DNA of 64,000 nt. Origin: Phytophthora hibernalis. Its lineage: Eukaryota > Oomycota > Peronosporomycetes > Peronosporales > Peronosporaceae. The position numbers and the translations under genes are program-made. The notes below the pieces were generated by a model. That model ran no database searches and was not told the origin of the DNA. It saw only the letters and a program-made list of their open reading frames with translations. Each line of letters starts with the position of its first letter. The stretch's first letter is position 1. Location: positions 496,001 to 560,000 of the forward strand of contig JAAKBF010000009.1 of NCBI GenBank assembly GCA_012656075.1, given 5' to 3'. Below, one piece after another: positions 21,350-32,400 of this stretch.

Positions 21350-23465
21350 GTGGTGACGCGCTCCGTCCAGTTTGACGATTTCGACGATGACGAAGGCCAT
21401 GGAAGCGAGGAGGAGGAAGAAGAAGATACATATGATGATGAAGCGAGGTACGACGATGTGAAAACGGCTGCCGATCTCCGCGAAGAAGTGGGAGGCAGGA
21501 TACCTGCATGGGAACCCCTCGCCCAGTCGAGCGGAACCTGGCAGCAGAACTCGACAATGAGGATGATGATGATGATGAATAACACCTGGCTCCGGACGAC
21601 AGGCTGCCGCTTGTTCCGAAGGCCAGGAAGAACGTTGAAATACCGAAGGCTAACCGCGTCCTGGCCCGACTCGTCGAAGAAATGAAGACTAACAGCCGGT
21701 GGATCAACATGTTCACGCCAATGTGCATGTACCAGGCGAGGTGGAATCAATTCAGCGAAGAATCGGGCCATCCCGTCAACAGCCAGACGATGGATCAACT
21801 CGTCGAAGACACGATGCTATTACTCCGAGCAATGGGTTACCGGTGCGGCCATAAGCCATCGAAACCGACCCTGATGCTTGAAACGTGCGCACGGTGGGTG
21901 GCGAGCTGGTGAGGACGGAAGCTCAAGCTGAAAGACTCGTTTGGAATGGAAGGTGGACCGAAAGGGCAGATTCCGAAGGCGCGCCAGGCGCGCCGACGCG
22001 CCGAGCTGATGAAATCAACGAGACGAAAGTACCTCCGGCGCAGCCGTACGTCACTGAGCCGTACGTCTTCCCTGAGCCGAGCAAATATCCTGCGCAGGTC
22101 TCATTACCGAAAACTCCCGAAACTAAGCATGGAGTATTCCGTCGAACGGAAGGCACGCCGTTTTTTCTGACTCACCCATGATGTCCCCGAAAGATGATGG
22201 ACAGCCGACTCGGCGTCCGATGGCGGAATTCCTGACTGCTGAAGAGGCGGCAGAGGTTCGACGTTTAGTTCGTTCTGACGCAGCGCTATCGGCTTCAAGG
22301 GGAGACAGCCAGCGCAGCGATGATAAGGACTATTCTGGCCGTCGCGAATTCGACGAGTCGCCGCATGATCATATTCACCAACTCAGCTTCGATGGAGCCG
22401 AGAGCGACCGCAGTCAAGTGTTGGAAATCCGGATGCATGCGCCACTCGAGAAGATTACGATGCTCGACGGCACGCGCTACTGCTCTGACGACGCTCTGCA
22501 GTGGATTAAACACTTCATCTATGAGACGAAGAGCACGTGCAAGCGGCAGGATCAGTGGTGTGAACCATTCTCGCTGAGTCTCGGCAAAGCTGCTAAGGAT
22601 GGTATCGCCAACTGCCTAAGGAGACTCAGCGAAAGTAGAGCCTTCTCAGCGAAGCCTTCCTGGATTACTACTGTTCACAATTCGACCAGTCAACCAGATC
22701 TCGCTACTACTCGGCGAGACGCAGGGAAAATGATCGTGTCTGCGACTTCTTGCTGCAACTAAATGAATATACCCGAAAAGCACAGATCCAGTACGAGAAG
22801 GGAGACACGGATGCGGCTGACCCCGTGGAGCACTTTCTGCTCAACTGTGGTGATGATGACATCATGGACCTCCTGTACCCACAACGTCTCAGCGATATTC
22901 TGAAGGTCGAGAAGGTGATTAGCCAGCGATTACTCTGCGAGAAACGAAAGGAACAGTGCGACCGCCTGAGTACAAGCCGCAGCAAGGATGCCAAGCGTGG
23001 AGAGAAGCAAGGTGACACAATCCACCGATTTGAATCTCAGAAACGAAAAGATGAGCGTCGAAGCCGCCAGAAGGAAGACAGCAAACGTCGTGTCACGCTT
23101 GCCGATGCATCCATAGACGATCTCTGGGCCGCGCTCGACACGCGCCGAGCGACAGGAAACACTGACCTGTATGACTCGTCGAATGGAGAAAGCGACCAAG
23201 CACTACTCAGCGATAACGAGTCCGACGAAGATTCCGACTACATGACGCCGATAACACTACCGGAGACACTAACTGGTCCCGCCAGAACTCGTCGAATCTC
23301 AAAGGATCAGCCATTCGTCGAGATGGTTCTCGAGAACGCAAAACTTATGGTCCATGTGGAGCTTGTGGAGCGCCAGGCCACGACGCGCACTTCTGTCGCA
23401 GACCCGACCGTTTGGAAGCGGCTGAGCTTCAGCTCTTCAGCCTGAAGAGCTTTTCCATTCGTTAA
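21350..23465 (+). pseudogene. Ty3/Gypsy-type gag, broken, without pol
   Basis: The reading frame shifts several times, but the pieces form one gag in order: an acidic N-terminus (DDFDDDEGHGSEEEEEEDTY, about 21368-21430), LVEEMKTNSRWINMFTPMCM (about 21670-21730), the capsid-like ALQWIKHFIYETKSTCKRQD followed by FSLSLGKAAKDG (about 22495-22600), YYSARRRE then FLLQLNEYTRKAQIQYEKGD and ADPVEHFLLNCGDDD (about 22700-22860), a basic linker, and a CCHC zinc knuckle C-x2-C-x4-H-x4-C (CGACGAPGHDAHFC, 23355-23396). It ends at a TAA at 23463-23465. Gag packages retroelement RNA into particles. No protease, reverse transcriptase or integrase follows, so the element is truncated immediately after gag. Some breaks may be assembly error, but at least one in-frame stop (near 21580) is a substitution-type break or needs two indels. 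Confidence 0.75.
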
Positions 23466-23469
23466 GTCA

Positions 23470-23517
23470 TTTCTATAACTGACTGATTCTTTTTAAAGAA
23501 TCAGTCAGTTATAGAAA
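23470..23517. repeat. Perfect 23-bp palindrome just after gag
   Basis: Two exact 23-bp inverted arms (23470-23492 and 23495-23517) are separated by two bases. The palindrome starts four bases after the gag stop and marks the point where retroelement sequence ends and AT-rich spacer begins. Confidence 0.8.
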
Positions 23518-24158
23518 GGGCTACATTTGTTACCCTTAACCCTAACAGTATTAATACATGTAAAAACATTCAAAATATAATAGCAGCGAATCAATAATAT
23601 GGCCTCGCAAAGATTGCAGCATTTCTTGCTCACGATTCGCTCTTAAAAATACCGAGAGATTTGTGTATTAATAATAGGCAAGTCCAATACACATGTGGTC
23701 ATCATCTCCACCACTCGTCAAATTTTTACAAATAGGTTTCCCTCCCGCTTGAGGAAGATACTCCACGGGTTGTTCCTTCAATTCAGGGAAATTGTGACGG
23801 GTTGTAGCTGTATTCTGCGCTACAAATGTACGCTGCTCGTTTATTATGAATTTGACCAACAGTGCTGGCGCTCAAGGACTTTTTTAATACAGCGAGCCCA
23901 ACTTATCTATTCCACGTCTTGCTGTCTTACCGGAACATGGAGGCTCCAAGTTGGATCTACGTACTGAGGGAGAGACAGTAGTGGGCTATTAGTCGCTAAA
24001 ATGAGGATCAAAAGTATTTCCAAATAAAGAGTAAAACTGCCATTTGTGGCATTCAGTTATAGAATTGAGAGGGTTTTGCTCTAGAGGAGGGGCATAGTGA
24101 AATTCACAGAGTCCGATTTGCTTTGCCAGTGGAGCATCCATTTAGAGAGCAAAGATAT

Positions 24159-24207
24159 AGGGGCTCATTTATGGAGGTCTGAGTCAGACCTCCATAAATG
24201 AGCCCCT
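24159..24207. repeat. Perfect 23-bp palindrome
   Basis: Exact inverted arms of 23 bp (24159-24181 and 24185-24207) surround AGT. It has the look of a small fold-back element or cruciform-forming site; no target duplication is evident. Confidence 0.8.
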
Positions 24208-24684
24208 GACTATACCGGTAATTACGTGTACCGGTCCATGCACCGGTATAATTTTTATGAGCACCTTTTCAGGCAAATCCTGTTTGTACTGCAGAATGTT
24301 AGAGCCTACAAATTCTCAATGGATCTTTCGACAGTGGTACCCAGAGAGCAGAGCGCGTTCGCGCACTGTTCGCGCGTCAAAGTCCTTCGTCGCCTTTCAA
24401 AACCAGCGTTGAACGCCTCAAGCGGCTGTGTCGGACACAGAGGCCCAATTTGGGCTGCAACACAGACGCCGTGTACATGTACTTTGAAGTACATGTTAAT
24501 GTACTGGTGTCACCAGCACCAGTCTGGTGAACAGCGGCGGTCTCTGCACAGTGAGTCGATTGTGGCGACCGGGCCATGTGGTGGGTGAAGAGTCTTCAGT
24601 GCCTTCACTGAAGACAATTGTCTGTCTGACCAAAATTCCAACAAAAGGATGGCGGCGAGCTCATTGAGGCCGAACCGTACGCAG

Positions 24685-24738
24685 CGGGTGAGCGTAGTAT
24701 CTGGATACCTGTACGCTCACCCGAACGTGGCGCGTTCG
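24685..24738. repeat. Cluster of short inverted repeats
   Basis: CGGGTGAGCGTA (24685-24696) pairs with TACGCTCACCCG (24712-24723), and CGAACG/CGTTCG form a second small stem directly after. The GC content is well above the surrounding AT-rich spacer. Function unknown. Confidence 0.55.
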
Positions 24739-26463
24739 GGTACAGTACGTTACGCGCCGGTCAGCTCGCCGACCACCCGTTTGCGGAACGACTGATTTAG
24801 ATCAGCTTCAATGGGATGTACATGTAGTACAATTTGTAACCAAACTAATATAGTAGTAAAATACTTTGCTTTCAATTTCAATATAAATATTATCATTAAG
24901 TCTTTTGACAATGCAACTTTACTATTAGGGAAGTACTATATCAGTAGGCTATTACAACTGCCTTTGTCTTGGTTAAATATGGATCCGCATCGCACTTTTT
25001 AAAAATGACGTTACGTCATTAATTTGTTTAACCTTTTAACCTTTTTTAAGACAAGCTGCTCCTGAAACGCGTTAGAGGGCCCCTCCCTGAGTTTTAGTGA
25101 TCCTGGCCGTGGCGTGGCTTGAGGAACCAAACAGCTCGTGGCGCTCCGCTTCACACCCTGTGCTTCCAAAGGAGGAAATGCGCACATTGCTCCACTCGCA
25201 CACACCAGAGCTGAATTGAGATGACTGGTAGCGGTGCACGAGCATGTCGTTGCTTGGACCAAACGAGTTGTTGACAAGTAAGAGCCGCCTAACTTAGCAT
25301 ACAAATTGATCAGATTTGCTATACACTGACAGTTTGCAAACATTAGTATTAGCGGTACAGTTAGCGTTTGTGCGAGCACTATAACTAAACAGTCCGAGGT
25401 GGCCGCCGCAGGTAGTCGGAGAAGGCACTACGCATGTACAAACGCGGCCTAGTTTACCACCACAGGGGTCTTGTAGCGTATCATACGCATACGGCTTGCC
25501 CCCGCTTCATCATTGAGACGCCCTGCGCTGGCCTATAGTCCGTGATCTCCAGGACTAACGTGACCTAAGCGAACTCCTATGAGTGTTCCATACGAGGGTT
25601 GCAAATGATTAACCTGCTTGCAAACACCACTCCACTGCTACTTAGTGTAAGAAACACGTCTGCGAGGTACTATTTAGTACCCATTGACGCAATTACTTCG
25701 TATTATATGATACTACATGTAGTTAAAGCGGTGGCTCAGCCTCTCGAGTCTACGCAGAACTCCACAATCGCTTACACGGGCACTTCACACTCGGCACACC
25801 TGCTCACGGGCATTTCACCACGGTAAAAATGGCTTATGCTGTTTCAGCTCCTGACGCCCCGAACGACGTAGAGGGGACGACACCCCGGCGATGTACTTCT
25901 TCGCCTTGACATGTGAGCATGCTCGACTCAACAACGAATAGTTGCACCGGATAATATAAAAATTCCTCGAGTATTTCGTGAACTCACGCAACATCTAATA
26001 GAAAAACCGTCGCACTTGACGCAACAGGTAACATTCGTTTAAGTTAAACGAAAAGTACTAAATATCACATATTTGATCCTCTCATCAACTACTATCCTTT
26101 TTATTTGTAGACTATTAGCTGAATATTGTTAATAACATACTACAGTATTAGTTTCAAAAATATGGCATTAATACATGCACACGTAGTACAGTACTACGGC
26201 ATGTATCAGAAAACGTATCTTCGTCAGACGAGACGGTACACGTACAGTACTGACTTGGTTTTATAAAATAAATCACACCATTCAGCAGTAAAGCGAAGCT
26301 TAAAGGCTACGCACGCAATCGACGACGCGCATGTCAGGCGAAGCCACTGCCGGCGCTAGACACACTTCGGATCCGCCCCCTTCACAATCGCTTTTGCTCT
26401 GCGGACATCGAGTGGAGTGTGCTGAAGCAGCCGAGAGCAAGAGAGAGTAAAGTTACTGTAGCA

Positions 26464-29400
26464 ATGGGCGGCACCGAGTCCAGCGAGGTCGCCAAGGACG
26501 ACGCGCGCCTGCAGGCCCGCGGCCCGCCGGCGCAGGCCAAACAGGACAAGAAGCCTGAGCCCAAGCAGGAGCAGGTGTCGACAGCCAAGGACGGGTCCCA
26601 GACTGTGGTCACGACGGCGCAGGACGGTACCACGACGGCCGTCACGACCAGCGCCGACGGCTGCAGCGTCTCGACGGTGGTCACCAAGCCCGACGGCTCG
26701 AGCGAGACGACCACCGAGACCGTCACGACCACAGAGACGGAGGTGGACGCGACGGAGCAGCAGGGAGTCAGCCCCACGGCGGCGGCGGCGGCCCGCGCCA
26801 TTGCGGACTTCGAGAGCGTGAGCGAGGAGACCAAGGCCGTGCACTGCCTCACGGAGCTCGCGTGGCACGCGTGGAGCGCGAGCGCCACGGCGGCCGCCAT
26901 GGGCGTCAAGGAGGCGACGGCGGAGTCGCTGCGCGCGCCGCGTGACACCTCGGGCGTGCTCTTCACCAGCACCGTCGTGACGTCTCAGGGCGGCGCGAAG
27001 GGCGGGCAGGTCGTGGAGGAGATTAAGAAGGAGGATTTCAAGAAGTGGCTGCCGGCCTTCGTGGCCTACGTGATGAGCCACGGCCGCCGCTTCGAGACGG
27101 TGACCGCCGTGGAGCTGTTCATTCTGGCGCGTGCGTTTTGCCGTTTTCGTGTGTTGAACGTTAGTGTTGACCAAGAAAAAGAAAAAGAGAAGAGCATGGC
27201 CGAGCGAGCGCTGGCCGTCGCGGGGCGCCGCTCCAAGGAGCGCAAGGCGGCGTGGGAACTCGCCCGCACCTTCACCTTGTACTGCTCCGAGTTCCCTGTC
27301 CGCCGCCGCGGCCTGCGCTTTAGCACGACCAACGTGGTGCTCATGGACCAGGCCCAGGTGGAGAGCGAGTCTGCGTTCGAGCTCATCTCGATGTATCGTC
27401 GGGTGTCCAAGTGGCTGCGCAAGGTCATCGTGGTGTCGCTGTTGCGTGACTCCTCGGAGGACCGCACGAGTGCGAAGAATGTCATTGTGATTCATGACGG
27501 AGAGGTCATGCGCAGTGGCTCGTGGAGTGAGATCATCAAGTATGTGCAAGAGCTGGGTGTTCAATGTCCACCGCACATGAATGTGGCTATGTGTCTGAGT
27601 GACAAGAAAGCAACCGGGGCGCTCTTCGATCAGCGCGAGGAAACGATTAAAGCGACTTCAATCCTTCGACTTGCCGATGAGGTTGTTTTGCTTGCTGGGT
27701 CACCCATTGCCGATGCCCCGGATGAAAGTGTGAACTATCTCGTGAATGTCGGTGTCTTTAGCAAGGAGAATTCGGGACCATCATCAAAACATGCTGAAGC
27801 TTCGGACAAACCCGCAACCGGCGCCTTCATGTACGAGTTCCACTCGGATAATAGCACCGACAGAGATTATAGCGACGATGAAGGTGGTTTTGATGCTGGA
27901 GAATGGCTCATGTCCTGGTTCCAGCAGCGTACTCACAGCCCACCACTCACCACCAAGGCCGCCGCAAGGAAGATTATAGCCAATTGGTCAGACAAGAAGC
28001 GGCAACAGCCCTCTCACAACAGAACAACAGGTAGCACGGAGGTGTTCCGTTCGGAGGAAGCCGACGGCAGCATCGTGACCAAGACGGTGCGCACGATGAC
28101 GCGCACGGAGACGTCCCCCACTGGAGAGCTCGTGACGACGATCGAGGTGGAGACGACGACGGAGACGGAGGCCGAGGGCGGTGCCAAGAGCACGACGGTG
28201 GAGATGGAGACGACGACGGAGACCGCCACTGAGACGTCTGCGACGACGTCGAGTATCGCTTCGACGGCGGGCATGACGGCGATCAGCTCGACTGAGGAGG
28301 CTGGCGCCACGCCCGGCGAGACGGTGAAGACGGAGGTGTTCCGTTCGGAGGAAGCCGACGGCAGCGTCGTGACCAAGACGGTGCGCACGATGACGCGCAC
28401 GGAGACGTCCCCCACTGGAGAGCTCGTGACGACGATCGAGGTGGAGACGACGACGGAGACGGAGGCCGAGGGCGGTGCCAAGAGCACGACGGTGGAGATG
28501 GAGACGACGACGGAGACCGCCACTGAGACGTCTGCGACGACGTCGAGTATCGCTTCGACGGCGGGCATGACGGCGATCAGCTCGACTGAGGAGGCTGGCG
28601 CCACGCCCGGCGAGACGGTGAAGACGGAGGTGTTCCGTTCGGAGGAAGCCGACGGCAGCGTCGTGACCAAGACGGTGCGCACGATGACGCGCACGGAGAC
28701 GTCCCCCACTGGAGAGCTCGTGACGACGATCGAGGTGGAGACGACGACGGAGACGGAGGCCGAGGGCGGTGCCAAGAGCACGACGGTGGAGATGGAGACG
28801 ACGACGGAGACCGCCACTGAGACGTCTGCGACGACGTCGAGTATCGCTTCGACGGCGGGCATGACGGCGATCAGCTCGACTGAGGAGGCTGGCGCCACGC
28901 CCGGCGAGACGGTGAAGACGGAGGTGTTCCGTTCGGAGGAAGCCGACGGCAGCGTCGTGACCAAGACGGTGCGCACGATGACGCGCACGGAGACGTCCCC
29001 ACTGGAGAGCTCGTGACGACGATCGAGGTGGAGACGACGACGGAGACGGAGGCCGAGGGCGGTGCCAAGAGCACGACGGTGGAGATGGAGACGACGACGG
29101 AGACCGCCACTGAGACGTCTGCGACGACGTCGAGTATCGCTTCGACGGCGGGCATGACGGCGATCAGCTCGACTGAGGAGGCTGGCGCCACGCCCGGCGA
29201 GACGGTGAAGACGGAGGTGTTCCGTTCGGAGGAAGCCGACGGCAGCGTCGTGACCAAGACGGTGCGCACGATGACGCGCACGGAGACGTCCCCCACTGGA
29301 GAGCTCGTGACGACGATCGAGGTGGAGACGACGACGGAGACGGAGGCCGAGGGCGGTGCCAAGAGCACGACGGTGGAGATGGAGACGACGACGGAGACCG

Positions 29401-32400
29401 CCACTGAGACGTCTGCGACGACGTCGAGTATCGCTTCGACGGCGGGCATGACGGCGATCAGCTCGACTGAGGAGGCTGGCGCCACGCCCGGCGAGACGGT
29501 GAAGACGGAGGTGTTCCGTTCGGAGGAAGCCGACGGCAGCGTCGTGACCAAGACGGTGCGCACGATGACGCGCACGGAGACGTCCCCCACTGGAGAGCTC
29601 GTGACGACGATCGAGGTGGAGACGACGACGGAGACGGAGGCCGAGGGCGGTGCCAAGAGCACGACGGTGGAGATGGAGACGACGACGGAGACCGCCACTG
29701 AGACGTCTGCGACGACGTCGAGTATCGCTTCGACGGCGGGCATGACGGCGATCAGCTCGACTGAGGAGGCTGGCGCCACGCCCGGCGAGACGGTGAAGAC
29801 GGAGGTGTTCCGTTCGGAGGAAGCCGACGGCAGCGTCGTGACCAAGACGGTGCGCACGATGACGCGCACGGAGACGTCCCCCACTGGAGAGCTCGTGACG
29901 ACGATCGAGGTGGAGACGACGACGGAGACGGAGGCCGAGGGCGGTGCCAAGAGCACGACGGTGGAGATGGAGACGACGACGGAGACCGCCACTGAGACGT
30001 CTGCGACGACGTCGAGTATCGCTTCGACGGCGGGCATGACGGCGATCAGCTCGACTGAGGAGGCTGGCGCCACGCCCGGCGAGACGGTGAAGACGGAGGT
30101 GTTCCGTTCGGAGGAAGCCGACGGCAGCGTCGTGACCAAGACGGTGCGCACGATGACGCGCACGGAGACGTCCCCACTGGAGAGCTCGTGACGACGATCG
30201 AGGTGGAGACGACGACGGAGACGGAGGCCGAGGGCGGTGCCAAGAGCACGACGGTGGAGATGGAGACGACGACGGAGACCGCCACTGAGACGTCTGCGAC
30301 GACGTCGAGTATCGCTTCGACGGCGGGCATGACGGCGATCAGCTCGACTGAGGAGGCTGGCGCCACGCCCGGCGAGACGGTGAAGACGGAGGTGTTCCGT
30401 TCGGAGGAAGCCGACGGCAGCGTCGTGACCAAGACGGTGCGCACGATGACGCGCACGGAGACGTCCCCACTGGAGAGCTCGTGACGACGATCGAGGTGGA
30501 GACGACGACGGAGACGGAGGCCGAGGGCGGTGCCAAGAGCACGACGGTGGAGATGGAGACGACGACGGAGACCGCCACTGAGACGTCTGCGACGACGTCG
30601 AGTATCGCTTCGACGGCGGGCATGACGGCGATCAGCTCGACTGAGGAGGCTGGCGCCACGCCCGGCGAGACGGTGAAGACGGAGGTGTTCCGTTCGGAGG
30701 AAGCCGACGGCAGCGTCGTGACCAAGACGGTGCGCACGATGACGCGCACGGAGACGTCCCCACTGGAGAGCTCGTGACGACGATCGAGGTGGAGACGACG
30801 ACGGAGACGGAGGCCGAGGGCGGTGCCAAGAGCACGACGGTGGAGATGGAGACGACGACGGAGACCGCCACTGAGACGTCTGCGACGACGTCGAGTATCG
30901 CTTCGACGGCGGGCATGACGGCGATCAGCTCGACTGAGGAGGCTGGCGCCACGCCCGGCGAGACGGTGAAGACGGAGGTGTTCCGTTCGGAGGAAGCCGA
31001 CGGCAGCGTCGTGACCAAGACGGTGCGCACGATGACGCGCACGGAGACGTCCCCCACTGGAGAGCTCGTGACGACGATCGAGGTGGAGACGACGACGGAG
31101 ACGGAGGCCGAGGGCGGTGCCAAGAGCACGACGGTGGAGATGGAGACGACGACGGAGACCGCCACTGAGACGTCTGCGACGACGTCGAGTATCGCTTCGA
31201 CGGCGGGCATGACGGCGATCAGCTCGACTGAGGAGGCTGGCGCCACGCCCGGCGAGACGGTGAAGACGGAGGTGTTCCGTTCGGAGGAAGCCGACGGCAG
31301 CGTCGTGACCAAGACGGTGCGCACGATGACGCGCACGGAGACGTCCCCCACTGGAGAGCTCGTGACGACGATCGAGGTGGAGACGACGACGGAGACGGAG
31401 GCCGAGGGCGGTGCCAAGAGCACGACGGTGGAGATGGAGACGACGACGGAGACCGCCACTGAGACGTCTGCGACGACGTCGAGTATCGCTTCGACGGCGG
31501 GCATGACGGTGATCAGCTCGACTGAGGAGGCTGGCGCCACGCCCGACGAGACGGTGAAGACGGAGGTGTTCCGTTCGGAGGAAGCCGACGGCAGCGTCGT
31601 GACCAAGACGGTGCGCACGATGACGCGCACGGAGACGTCCCCACTGGAGAGCTCGTGACGACGATCGAGGTGGAGACGACGACGGAGACGGAGGCCGAGG
31701 GCGGTGCCAAGAGCACGACGGTGGAGATGGAGACGACGACGGAGACCGCCACTGAGACGTCTGCGACGACGTCGAGTATCGCTTCGACGGCGGGCATGAC
31801 GGTGATCAGCTCGACTGAGGAGGCTGGCGCCACGCCCGACGAGACGGTGAAGACGGAGGTGTTCCGTTCGGAGGAAGCCGACGGCAGCGTCGTGACCAAG
31901 ACGGTGCGCACGATGACGCGCACGGAGACGTCCCCCACTGGAGAGCTCGTGACGACGATCGAGGTGGAGACGACGACGGAGACGGAGGCCGAGGGCGGTG
32001 CCAAGAGCACGACGGTGGAGATGGAGACGACGACGGAGACCGCCACTGAGACGTCTGCGACGACGTCGAGTATCGCTTCGACGGCGGGCATGACGGCGAT
32101 CAGCTCGACTGAGGAGGCTGGCGCCACGCCCGGCGAGACGGTGAAGACGGAGGTGTTCCGTTCGGAGAAGCCGACGGCAGCGTCGTGACCAAGACGGTGC
32201 GCACGATGACGCGCACGGAGACGTCCCCCACTGGAAGCTCGTGACGACGATCGAGGTGGAGACGACGACGGAGACGGAGGCCGAGGGCGGTGCCAAGAGC
32301 ACGACGGTGGAGATGGAGACGACGACGGAGACCGCCACTGAGACGTCTGCGACGACGTCGAGTATCGCTTCGACGGCGGGCATGACGGCGATCAGCTCGA

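Larger units (their letters stand above)
23518..26463. other. Gene-poor AT-rich spacer upstream of the giant gene
   Basis: About 2.9 kb without a gene I can support. Short open frames, including one of 120 codons at 24226-24588, lack any recognisable domain and have atypical composition. It holds a perfect palindrome (24159-24207), a cluster of hairpins (24685-24738) and repeated GTACATGTAC-like words near 24473-24500 and 24819. The last few hundred bases must contain the promoter of the giant gene. The pyrimidine-rich TTCACAATCGCTTTTGC at about 26380-26396 is the best initiator-like candidate, but this is weak. Confidence 0.4.

Noticed and set aside
24226..24588. 120-codon open frame in the AT-rich spacer
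   Set aside because: No domain, no codon bias like the neighbours, and it overlaps palindromic GTACATGTAC words.
25380..25620. Possible tRNA-like or structured RNA in the spacer
   Set aside because: No cloverleaf with T-loop and acceptor pairing could be drawn.
27130..27190. Possible intron starting GTGCGT in the head of the giant gene
   Set aside because: The frame is open throughout and there is no convincing acceptor; only splice evidence could decide.
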